Assembly: GCA_025201865.1 (NCBI GenBank)
Contig: MU602792.1
Coordinates: 1-25,736, forward strand
Reading direction: 5' to 3'
DNA: 25,736 bases
Source of the DNA: Ramicandelaber brevisporus
Lineage: Eukaryota > Kickxellomycota > Ramicandelaberales > Ramicandelaberaceae
Shown here one piece after another: positions 1-8,322 of the stretch. Below the pieces are notes generated by a model. It was not told where the DNA came from and made no database searches. It worked only from the letters and a program-made list of their open reading frames with translations. Position numbers and translations under genes: made by a program. Every line of letters starts with the position of its first letter. Position 1 is the first letter of the stretch.

Positions 1-1
1 C

Positions 2-61
2 GAGTCAGCATCCTCAAAGAAGCCGAAATCGAAGAAAGCCAAAAAGAATAAAAACAACTAG
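2..61 (+). CDS. C-terminal tail of a truncated upstream gene (Lys-rich)
   Basis: The window opens inside a reading frame that ends with TAG at 59-61. The frame reads ESASSKKPKSKKAKKNKNN, a Ser/Lys/Asn tail typical of disordered, basic C-termini of nuclear, nucleolar or ribosome-associated proteins. Frame 1 also ends nearby (TAA at 49-51) but its peptide is less clearly tail-like. Only 19 residues are visible, so no function can be given. Sequence to the left would decide the frame. Confidence 0.45.
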   Translation, partial: ESASSKKPKSKKAKKNKNN

Positions 62-897
62 ATAGATTGAGTTAGTCCTTTAAGCCAATCGTTGCTCTTA
101 GTAGATGCCAGTATAGCTGTCCATAGTCTTGCCCATAAATGTGCAATTTCACACGAAACCATGCGGTTTTTTTTGTGCTGACACTCGCCTCCCCCACAAC
201 GGTCTTTGCTATCGACTATAGATGTCGCCATCTACAATGAACAAACTCAGCTGCACAGTGTGAGAGATGTAAATTGGTGAAACATATCGAGAACAATCCC
301 GCGTGGTTCCTGAACAAGATGATTCGCCAGGTCTTGTAACCTCCGCAAGAATTTTATTGGATCACCGAGAGATTGTACTACTTCCGCATTCACTCGAAGA
401 ACATTTTTGAGCGTACGCAGCACACAAAAATACGAGTTGACATGTCGCTTGTTTTTCTTTTTTTGTTATTACTTTCTTCACTGATGCTTCTCTTTTCTCT
501 CTCTCTCTCTTTCAGGTCCTGCATCTCCACCGCGACTGTTTTCTCCATGCGGTTCCTCTTCTTACACCCCCGAGCAAAACCCCGATCCTGTCAACTTAAA
601 TACCCCAGGACTGGAAGGGGGGAGTGGACGACTTGCCAAAACGCGTTGGCAGTTCACATTCACTCATACCTTCAAATCCTCGCTACTCTATCGCTGCTCT
701 TCTCTTCTGCCGTTGCTGCAGTTCTCTATCTCCACTGCGTCTCAATTAACCTACCACCTCCACAATCACCTTTATTGTCTGCCCTTCGCCTACATTGTCT
801 TTTTGATTCACGCACGTCAATCAATTAAGCGTGTCTGTTTCTATCATCGTCAATCGTCCATCTCCATCCACCTTACTCAATCAATCCTTTTTCAATA
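62..897 (+). promoter_or_regulatory. Intergenic region: 3' flank of left gene, promoter and leader of the subtilase gene
   Basis: No convincing gene is present in these 836 bases. The left part is presumably the 3' untranslated region of the gene ending at 61. The right part is rich in C and T, with a CT run ending in a splice-acceptor-like tttcag near 511-515, so a 5' leader intron is possible. A TATA-like TTAAATA lies at 596-602, followed by CCCCAG and AGGGGG strings (603-627). These resemble zinc-finger sites such as the CreA-type SYGGRG or stress AGGGG elements, but such short motifs prove little. The protease ATG follows ttcaata. Confidence 0.4.
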
Positions 898-3588
898 ATG
901 AAGGTTGCACTGTTGTCCTTTGCAGTGGCAGCACTTGCTGCAGCTAGCAGCGTTGGTGCCGTCAACTCTCCCAAGTACAAGCGTGCCCCACGCAATTTCC
1001 TCGACACCAAGACCAGCGTTGCCCCTGGCCGCTTCATGGTCACCTTCGATGCCGAGCCGGGCACACAGCAGGTTCACGATGCCATCAGCACTCTTAAGAA
1101 CGACCTTGCCAAGCTCGGAGTGGATGCCACCGTCGCCAAGACCTTCCCAGATGTGTTCAGCGGTGCTGCCATCAACGTCAAGGACGAGGATGCTCACAAG
1201 GTTGCTGACCTGAACATTGTCAAGGAAATCTTCAACGTCCACCAGTTCTCGATTCCGGCTATTGAGAAGCCGCTATACCCAGATGAAGTTCTGGGTGCCT
1301 CGTCTTCTCCAAACTTGGTGTTCGCCCACAACTTGACTGGCTCCATCTTTGCCACTGAGACCCTCGGCTTCACCGGCAAGGGTGTCAAGGTCGGTGTCAT
1401 TGATACTGGTATCGACTACAAGCACCCAGCTCTCGGCGGCTGCTTCAAGGGTCCAGGCTGCCGTGTCCAGTACGGCTACGACATTGTCGGAAACGCCTAC
1501 GACTCCTCCACCAACCCAGTTGCCACTCCAGATCCAGACCCAATGGATGAGTGCAATGGCCACGGCACTCACGTTGCTGGTATTATTGGTGCCTTGGACA
1601 AGAAGGTTGGCTTCCGCGGTGTTGCCCCAGAGGTCACCTACGGTGCTTACCGTGTCTTCGGCTGCGCCGGCAAGGGCACCACCGATACCGTCGTCATGGT
1701 TGAGGCCATGAACGCCGCCTACAAGGACGGCATGGACATCATCAACATGTCCATCGGTGGCGGCTCCAGCTGGAGCTCCTACCCAACCGCTGCCGTCGGT
1801 TCTTTCTTGGCCTCCAAGGGCATGTTGGTCGTTGCCTCTGCCGGTAACGATGGTGCCTACGGTCTCTTCGACACTGGTGCTCCAGCTCACGGTGACCGTG
1901 TCCTCTCGGTTGCCTCGTTCGACAACATCAAGACGGTTCTGCCGCAATCGTTTGCTCTGTCGACCGATGCCAACCGCCTCGTTGGCCACTCGTTCCCAGC
2001 CGACCAGCGCCGCGCCTTCAACTTCACTGGTGCCTCCGCTGCCATCGTCGCTGACTCCACCGGCAGCCCACGTGCCTGCGCGCCAATCACCCAGGACCTC
2101 AAGGGCAAGATTGCTTTCCTCCAGCGTGGTGACTGTAACCACGTCGTCAAGGCCAAGAACGCTCAGGATGCTGGTGCCATTGGTGTCATCGCCTACAACC
2201 AGCTGCCAGGTGCCTTCTCTCCAGGCTTCACTGACGATACCGTGACCATCCCATACATTGGTATCACCGACACTGACGGCGCCTGGGTTCTGTCCCAGCT
2301 CACCGCCAACGCCGCCACCACCGTCACCGAGAAGAACATCCCGGTTGGCATGGATGTCCCAACTGGTGGCACTGTCTCTGACTTCAGCTCGTTCGGTCCA
2401 GGTTCCCGTCTCGAGATCAAGCCGGATATTGGCGCTCCAGGTGGTCTCATTTACTCCACCTACCTCACTGGCTCTGGCGGCTATGCCACTCTGTCCGGAA
2501 CCTCCATGGCCAGTCCATATGCTGCTGGCTCCGCCGCTATCCTCCAGCAGGCCTTCGGCAAGCAGAACACTGAGGTTGTTCGCGCTCGCCTCCGCAGCAC
2601 TGCCAGCCCACGCAACCGCTACAAGAGCACCGGCATCGAAACTGTTGCTCACCAGGGCAGCGGTCTCGTTGATCTCACCAACGCCCTCGGCACCAAGACC
2701 ATTGTTTCGCCATCCAAGATTGCCCTCAATGACACCGACAGCACCTTCTTCGGTCTCGGCTACAAGGTTATGGTTGTCCAGGTCACCAACAGCGACAGCA
2801 AGTCGACCACCTACTCGCTGAGCCACACCGCCGCCGAGTCCGCCACTTCTTATGCCGCCGATGGCGTCTCCTTCCTCAACAAGCCAGATGTCAGCACCAT
2901 CTCTGCTGGTGTCACCTTCTTCGGCAACCAGTTCACCCTGTCTGCTGGCGAGACCCGCCTGGTTCCAGTCGTCTTCAGCCCACCATCCGGTCTCGACAAG
3001 AAGCGCTGGTGGATCTTCTCTGGCCACGTCAACATTACCCCACAGAACAGCTTCGTCACCGTGAAGGCTGCCAACGGCACCACCGTCTCTGTCCCACAGA
3101 AGCCAGTCCACGTCCCATACCTCGGCATGCACGGCTACCACGGCGACATCAAGATTCTCGACTACTCCACCGGTCTCCCGAAGCTCATCAACTACGGCTC
3201 CTCCGCCAACATCACCGACACAGCCAACCCAGTCACCTTCTCTCTCAACGGCACCGACGTCCCAGCTGTCCGCACTCGCAGCATGCACCCAACCGCCGTC
3301 TTCGCCGTCCGTGTCCTCGATGGCAACAACGACAAGCCACTCGGCTACATTGACAACGACGGCTACCAGACCTACTTTGGCCGCAACATGGACAAGGATG
3401 GTGCTCGCTACTACACCTGGCCATGGTCTGGCGGTGTCTTCCAGCTCAAGAACTTGACTGACATCCGCCCACTGCCAGATGGCAAGTACAAGCTCCGCGT
3501 TGAGGCTCTGCGTCCAGAGGGCAACTTCAACAACATCCGCGATTACGAGACCTGGACCACTCCAGCTTTCCTCGTCAAGCGCAAGTAA
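898..3588 (+). CDS. Secreted subtilisin-like serine protease (S8, Vpr-like, PA domain)
   Basis: This 896-residue protein is predicted to be an extracellular endopeptidase. Residues 1-22 form a signal peptide. Residues about 43-120 look like an I9 inhibitor propeptide. The catalytic domain follows with all four key residues: Asp169 in VIDTGID, His222 in GHGTHVAG, the oxyanion Asn317 in ASAGNDG and Ser536 in SGTSMASP. A protease-associated (PA) domain is inserted at about 380-470 (RGDCNHVVKAKNAQ). Residues from about 605 to 740 resemble the Fn3-like domain of C5a-peptidase/Vpr-type subtilases, and several NxT/S glycosylation sites are present. The length fits this fungal family. Codon use is strongly biased (C-ending codons, proline almost always CCA), which suggests high expression and also creates a long antisense shadow frame. 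No intron is needed. The ATG at 898 directly begins the signal peptide. Confidence 0.93.
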   Translation: MKVALLSFAVAALAAASSVGAVNSPKYKRAPRNFLDTKTSVAPGRFMVTFDAEPGTQQVHDAISTLKNDLAKLGVDATVAKTFPDVFSGAAINVKDEDAHKVADLNIVKEIFNVHQFSIPAIEKPLYPDEVLGASSSPNLVFAHNLTGSIFATETLGFTGKGVKVGVIDTGIDYKHPALGGCFKGPGCRVQYGYDIVGNAYDSSTNPVATPDPDPMDECNGHGTHVAGIIGALDKKVGFRGVAPEVTYGAYRVFGCAGKGTTDTVVMVEAMNAAYKDGMDIINMSIGGGSSWSSYPTAAVGSFLASKGMLVVASAGNDGAYGLFDTGAPAHGDRVLSVASFDNIKTVLPQSFALSTDANRLVGHSFPADQRRAFNFTGASAAIVADSTGSPRACAPITQDLKGKIAFLQRGDCNHVVKAKNAQDAGAIGVIAYNQLPGAFSPGFTDDTVTIPYIGITDTDGAWVLSQLTANAATTVTEKNIPVGMDVPTGGTVSDFSSFGPGSRLEIKPDIGAPGGLIYSTYLTGSGGYATLSGTSMASPYAAGSAAILQQAFGKQNTEVVRARLRSTASPRNRYKSTGIETVAHQGSGLVDLTNALGTKTIVSPSKIALNDTDSTFFGLGYKVMVVQVTNSDSKSTTYSLSHTAAESATSYAADGVSFLNKPDVSTISAGVTFFGNQFTLSAGETRLVPVVFSPPSGLDKKRWWIFSGHVNITPQNSFVTVKAANGTTVSVPQKPVHVPYLGMHGYHGDIKILDYSTGLPKLINYGSSANITDTANPVTFSLNGTDVPAVRTRSMHPTAVFAVRVLDGNNDKPLGYIDNDGYQTYFGRNMDKDGARYYTWPWSGGVFQLKNLTDIRPLPDGKYKLRVEALRPEGNFNNIRDYETWTTPAFLVKRK

Positions 3589-4411
3589 AGCATTATTACT
3601 ATTTTTTTTTTGTTACATTGGCAAATCTGCCTCACCCTTACTCTCTCTTCATTTCTGTTAGCTTTCCATCAAAGTTTACCGACCTTTAAAGCATCTTTTT
3701 ATGACCAGAAATCTCTGTCAACGATTTGAGTGTGCATGCGTGCAATTAGTGGATAATTATGGGGAGGAACCAATCGACTACTTTCATTCGTGTTTACTTT
3801 AATGTGGCGTCAGTTATAATAAGAAGAAAGACAATCATAGTCACACGCGCTCACCAAAAATGATCGAGAGGGATTGAGACCGAATATCTCTCCAGGAGAA
3901 CCATGTCAAACACAAAGAGGAAGAAAGAGAGAGAAAGAGACATTGCTGACGCACACTTTGCCTCCTGATTTTCTTCTAGAAAGAAAAAGAAAAAAGAGGC
4001 GTAAAAGTGAGCAAGTGGGTAAATAGCAGGTTGACGTGCTAGCACTCGTTCCTCTTCTCGTTCCTCCCCCTCTTCCTCCACACAACTAGCACACAATAGA
4101 CTTTGTTCGTCAACAACAACAGCAGCATACAACAACAGCAGCATACAACTCGCATATTTTACATATCGCCTCCATTATATATCGCCTGTCATCCTGACCT
4201 TACTTTCACCGTTTGTTCCTTATCGCCTCACAACCTTCTGTCGCCGCAACGGCTACCAAAGCAGAATCAGTTACATCGCGCCTTTGACCTTTTTGGGGTT
4301 CAACTAGCCGCACACAACCTCTACTGCCTCATATACGTATCCGTAGTAGTAGTTTTTTTCCCCCCTTTCCTTTACGTATCTTTTTTTTTTATCGCGCTAT
4401 CGACTTCATCC
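3589..4411 (+). other. Intergenic region and leader of the polyQ protein gene
   Basis: This stretch holds the 3' flank of the subtilase (a T-run at about 3602-3610), then a purine-rich stretch of gaaagagag type near 3920-4000, and the leader of the next gene. A perfect 16-bp tandem duplication (CAACAACAGCAGCATA) lies at 4114-4145. The downstream frame stays open back to about 4103, but that start would be TTG and the translation is not protein-like, so 4103-4411 is taken as leader. I see no RNA gene or mobile element. Confidence 0.4.
4114..4145 (+). repeat. 16-bp tandem duplication in a leader (CAACAACAGCAGCATA x2)
   Basis: Two perfect, adjacent copies of a 16-bp unit lie about 270 bases before the first ATG of the downstream frame. 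CAA-rich leaders are generally poor in secondary structure. Whether this one affects translation is unknown. Confidence 0.8.
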
Positions 4412-6970
4412 ATGAACACTCTATCTGCTTCCGTCTTTACACTCACCTCCAGTACCAGCCACTGGTTCAACAGATACACCTCAGCCAACACAGCCAATGC
4501 AGTTTGCGACACCAGCTTGACTCCTGCCAATATAGCTCTTCAGTGGTCAATTTACTGTCATCAGCGCCAACCAAGTTCCCACACATCCAAATGTCTATCC
4601 AAGGCTCGTCCGTTGGCTCAAGCGAAGCTGACTATCATGTTCAGCCAGCCATTGCAAGCAGTCGAGAGAGTTGAGCCTAGTGAGCGCAAGTGGGTTCCAA
4701 CCCAACCAACCACACCAACTGCATCACAGTCTGCTCTGCAGACGGTCGAAGCTGACTCTGACTCAGACTCTGAAAATGACTCCTGCCCAGGACTTGAGAC
4801 TGCATCTGAGTCCACTGGCTCCTGCCAATTGTCACCAGCACCTGGAACGCCATTGCATAGTCCAGTTGCACTTGATAGTCAATTCACACAATTTGCATTT
4901 GGCTCCAGTAAAGCACAGTCGCATCCACATCCACAGCAACAACAGCAACAACAACAGCAACAGCAGCAGTACATTTCTGATAACATGGATGCATTGGAAG
5001 CCTATCAATCAACCAGCAATGTTGTTCAGATGCTGGACATGTTACCAGCTTCACCATATCGCACAACTCAACAGTTATCAAAGTCACAGCAACAGCAACA
5101 GCAGCGGCCACTTCAGTTTATCCCTCAACATTTATTCGATGGTAGTGACGATTACAGTGAATATAGTGATGACGATGACTATAATGATGATGCACACTCT
5201 ACATTTGATGAGTCTGATATGGAAAGTGATGATGGAGACTTTATTGTCTATGACCAAGCTACCAAGCGTGATGAAGATGAACTCACGCAATTGCTTGCTG
5301 GTCTTAGCTTGGTAGTTGATGAGGATGAGGCAAACGATGGTGATGATGAACGTGACAATGGCGAAGTGGACAGCTTCAATAAATCAAATGTAAATCAGCA
5401 GTCGGATTACGACTTGTCAAGCACATCAACTACACCATCTACACCATCTGCACCATCTGCACCATTCCTAGTTCAGCAGCCGATCTCATTTGAGTTTGAT
5501 TCTGGATCTTCACCAATTGGTCAACAATCCAGTTCTGGCTTTGCATTTGGATCTGGATCTGGATCTGGATCAGCACCATCGAAATCAGAGCTACCGTTCC
5601 AATTCACGTCATCTGGACCACATTTCGGTCAACCCAGTGCCACCAACTTTACTGCTACACCTCGCTTGGGTGGTGGTGCTAAGGGCAAGAAGTTTGATCC
5701 ATTTGGTACTCATCAGCCACATCAGCCACATCAACCTCATCATCTTTATCCACAGCAACCGCAACCGCAACAGCAACAACAGCCTACTCCACAAATGGCA
5801 GACTATGCTAATCCATTTTTTGACTATCCTGGTGCAAATATGAATGATGAAGAGATTGATTCATTCTATTTCCAGCCTCATTTTAGTGTAGACACTACTA
5901 CAACAACTACTACATATTCAGCACAGCAGCCTCAGCTGTGGTCATCGTTTGTGTTTGGTGCAGTGCCAACTCAGCAACAACAGCTAGTACCACCACTATC
6001 ATTGCCATCACCGCAATATTGTGCACCAGACATAGAGTGTGTAATTAGCAGATTCAGCGAAGAATTTGTCAATGCACGCAAATCCAGCAGTGTATACAAG
6101 CAATCACTCACTGAGAATGGCTTATTCACCAGCGCTGGATATCGTGCGGTTGCTCTTGGCCGATTGAGCTCGTTTGGAGCCCAGCAGATTGCAAATAGCC
6201 CGCACTATGATGACATCAAACGCCGATTCAGCACTCAAGACAAATTTGGCATTGTTTCAGTGCGCTCAGCCGATGCTATTGCTCGTCTGCTCTTGAGCAA
6301 GGCATCCATTTTTGAACGAGATTTTGCAGCTTTCCACAACCAATTCTTTAGCCAGGAAAACATTTATCGTGAAATGGTTGGGTGCGTGTATGACGTTTTG
6401 GTATCAGATGAAGCGTTTGTGAATGCACTAATGGAGTTGCTTGGCCAAGTTGTTTCATTGTTCAATATTGCCCATCGTGAATACATTGGTCTGGAGAATG
6501 CAGTTGATAACGATGTGCTCATCTGTCACAACATTGCGTTTGTCGCAGCTTTCAATGAAAGACTCGATAACTTCCAAGCCAAGCAGGACTTGGCTGGATT
6601 GTTAGGATGTCTGCCCATTGAAGGCTATATCAATACATACAATGAGGTGCAGTTGGAAGATGCAGTTGACAGATTGGTTGACACTATGCATGACTTTTAC
6701 ATTGACTATCACGAGAATATCAACTCTCGACTCAGTGGCTTCATCAAGCCATTCTTTACTACTGCGCTCAAACACTTTATGCTGCCAAGTGTGTTCCTCC
6801 AGGATTTTGCATTCCTTCTCGCTGGTCAGTCAGTGTTTGCGCCAAGCGGACAACTGAGCTACATGGAAGGTTTAATGTATGCGCAGAACGTTGGCAACGA
6901 AGTTAGCTTGTTATTAAACCAGTGCCACTCTCATATTGCCGGTGAAACCAGTTTGGTTGAAGATCTTTAA
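4412..6970 (+). CDS. Unrecognised protein: disordered polyQ/acidic N-half, helical C-half
   Basis: I do not recognise this protein. The open frame ends at TAA 6968-6970. The first ATG is at 4412 (852 residues); the next is at 4637 (777 residues). The start is uncertain because the stretch between them has weak coding character. The front half is low complexity: SDSDSEND, a polyQ run near 4936-4971, a Asp/Glu/Tyr-rich patch (YSEYSDDDDYNDD) near 5152-5190, Ser/Pro/Thr repeats, GSGSGSGS and HQPHQPHQPHH. From about 6020 to the end the protein changes to an ordered, helix-rich domain of about 310 residues without low complexity (for example RRFSTQDKFGIVSVRSADAI). The layout suggests a regulatory or scaffolding protein with one folded C-terminal domain. 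There is no signal peptide or clear membrane segment in the region downstream of 4637. An AATAAA lies 59 bases after the stop. Confidence 0.75.
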   Translation: MNTLSASVFTLTSSTSHWFNRYTSANTANAVCDTSLTPANIALQWSIYCHQRQPSSHTSKCLSKARPLAQAKLTIMFSQPLQAVERVEPSERKWVPTQPTTPTASQSALQTVEADSDSDSENDSCPGLETASESTGSCQLSPAPGTPLHSPVALDSQFTQFAFGSSKAQSHPHPQQQQQQQQQQQQYISDNMDALEAYQSTSNVVQMLDMLPASPYRTTQQLSKSQQQQQQRPLQFIPQHLFDGSDDYSEYSDDDDYNDDAHSTFDESDMESDDGDFIVYDQATKRDEDELTQLLAGLSLVVDEDEANDGDDERDNGEVDSFNKSNVNQQSDYDLSSTSTTPSTPSAPSAPFLVQQPISFEFDSGSSPIGQQSSSGFAFGSGSGSGSAPSKSELPFQFTSSGPHFGQPSATNFTATPRLGGGAKGKKFDPFGTHQPHQPHQPHHLYPQQPQPQQQQQPTPQMADYANPFFDYPGANMNDEEIDSFYFQPHFSVDTTTTTTTYSAQQPQLWSSFVFGAVPTQQQQLVPPLSLPSPQYCAPDIECVISRFSEEFVNARKSSSVYKQSLTENGLFTSAGYRAVALGRLSSFGAQQIANSPHYDDIKRRFSTQDKFGIVSVRSADAIARLLLSKASIFERDFAAFHNQFFSQENIYREMVGCVYDVLVSDEAFVNALMELLGQVVSLFNIAHREYIGLENAVDNDVLICHNIAFVAAFNERLDNFQAKQDLAGLLGCLPIEGYINTYNEVQLEDAVDRLVDTMHDFYIDYHENINSRLSGFIKPFFTTALKHFMLPSVFLQDFAFLLAGQSVFAPSGQLSYMEGLMYAQNVGNEVSLLLNQCHSHIAGETSLVEDL
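4591..4674 (+). promoter_or_regulatory. Overlapping upstream ORF across the 4637 ATG
   Basis: A 27-codon frame begins with ATG at 4591 (MSIQGSSVGSSEADYHV...) and ends with TGA at 4672-4674. It is in a different frame from the main protein and overlaps the in-frame ATG at 4637. If translation of the main protein starts at 4637, scanning ribosomes would meet this frame first. I tested splicing it into the main frame using nearby GT and AG pairs; none preserved the frame. Confidence 0.35.
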
Positions 6971-7028
6971 TCTTTTGCCTATCTATTGATTATCCTTTAT
7001 GCCTTTTCATTTTTCATTTTTAATGTTT

Positions 7029-7034
7029 AATAAA
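7029..7034 (+). terminator. Polyadenylation signal AATAAA
   Basis: A canonical AATAAA lies 59 bases after the stop codon of the 4412-6970 gene, in AT-rich sequence, at a plausible distance for 3' end formation. Confidence 0.5.
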
Positions 7035-7751
7035 TCACAATAGCCCAAAAGTGAGCCACAGATAGGAATAGGAAGACTTGGGACAAGTGACAGCTTCGAC
7101 GACCGATTTGTGAAAAGTGCCTCATTAACATTGCACCGTGGTGTTTATTGCTGTTTTGTTCATTAATCTCACTCTCTGAAGGTGATTACTCACAAATCGT
7201 TAAAAAAAATAAGACAGATAGAGGAGTGAGTGTAAGTAAAAAAGACTGGATCCTCCTCCACATTATGCGCTGTTATCTCATGTTAAGCCAGTTGATGGTG
7301 CCTGGTTAATCATGCAATCTCCACTTTATGATGCAATCAATGAGTTGGCATTGTTGTTGTTAGTCACTGTCGAATGTGTGTTTACTTTTCTCTCCCTCGT
7401 TTGCTTCGTTTGCTTCGTCTTCGTAAATAAACCAACTTTCCTTCCTTCCTTTCTTCCTTCCCGTCGATTCGTGAAACTAGTGAAGCGAAGTGATGGCCGA
7501 GCGCATCCCAGAGTTCTCGGAGCGAGCTGTTGCGCTCAAGCAGCGAGGAGGCTGCGTACTAAAAGTTAGATTGTAATCGCAATTTGCACACTGCATGCAG
7601 TGTATTTATTTTCTCCCCTCTCGTATCCAGTGTTGTGGAAATGACATCATCACACGGAAGCTTTTTCCATGAGTTGGCTCTCTACCCGCCCACCCATCAA
7701 AAGAAGCCTCCGTTAGTTGGTGGGAAAGGTGGAGTTCCACTGTACTGTCGT

Positions 7752-7770
7752 TGTGTGTGTGTGTGTGTGT
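7752..7770 (+). repeat. (TG)n microsatellite
   Basis: Nine TG units plus one T form an uninterrupted dinucleotide run in the region upstream of the Sec7 gene. It is probably length-variable. No function is implied. Confidence 0.9.
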
Positions 7771-8005
7771 ATTCATGCTTGCTCTGTTTGCAAGCGCGGG
7801 TTACCCTTGTTTGACGCTTTTGCTTTTTTTCTTCCCTTTCTTCTTCCACTTCTGTCCTTTCTTGAAGTGTCCTTGTGCCGACTTCCCTCCCGCCTCCGCC
7901 AGTGTCTTTTTTCGAATCTCTCTGGACGATCTTGCTCTTCGTCCCTTTTATTTCTTTTTCTTCTTTTCTTAATCGTCTCAGCTTGCCTGTCCCTTTATCC
8001 CCTCA

Positions 8006-8288
8006 ATGTTTGCAGGTGATCGCGGCTCAAGCAGCGGCAGTACTCCGCGTCGCAAGTCTCAGCTTGCCGAAGAGTTGAACAGTCGTTCCTTTGGCGGCGA
8101 TAGCAACGTCAACAGCTCAAATCAGCAGCAACAACAGCAACAACAGCAGCTTACTGCTCTGACAGTGTCAATGAGTAATACCAGTGTCGGTGGCGGGTAT
8201 CCAAGGCTGTTATCGTCAGTGAATGCAGATGGTCAGCAACAACAGACAAGAAGCAACTCTGTCCCAACTCCAACCTCTCAGCTTTCTC

Positions 8289-8322
<34 letters not shown>

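Larger units (their letters stand above)
6971..8005 (+). other. Long intergenic/leader region before the Sec7 gene
   Basis: These 1035 bases contain the polyA signal of the previous gene (7029-7034), C/T-rich microsatellite-like stretches (cttccttcc near 7440-7460; long pyrimidine tract 7800-8000), and a (TG)n run at 7752-7770. A good splice-acceptor context (ttcttaatcgtctcag) ends at 7981 and a second (tttgcag) at 8015, so the leader of the Sec7 gene probably contains an intron. A well-placed ATG at 7493 (GTGATGGCC) opens a 27-codon frame that may be a first exon. I see no RNA gene or mobile element. Confidence 0.4.

Noticed and set aside
373-828. 151-codon frame in the region before the subtilase
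   Set aside because: It starts at a non-ATG codon and reads through a C/T-rich leader (runs of Leu, Ser, Phe). It has no protein-like features.
1273-3288. 671-codon open frame antisense to the subtilase
   Set aside because: It mirrors the strong C-ending codon bias of the protease gene. Its translation is Gly/Val/Asp-rich without any domain, and the sense gene is certain.
4103-4411. N-terminal extension of the polyQ protein frame
   Set aside because: The first codon is TTG. The translation covers T-runs and the CAA-rich duplication and is not protein-like, so the first ATG at 4412 was used.
7491-7580. tRNA-like A-box (TGGCCGAGCGCA)
   Set aside because: No B-box (GGTTCGANTCC) follows at a suitable distance, and no acceptor stem can be paired.
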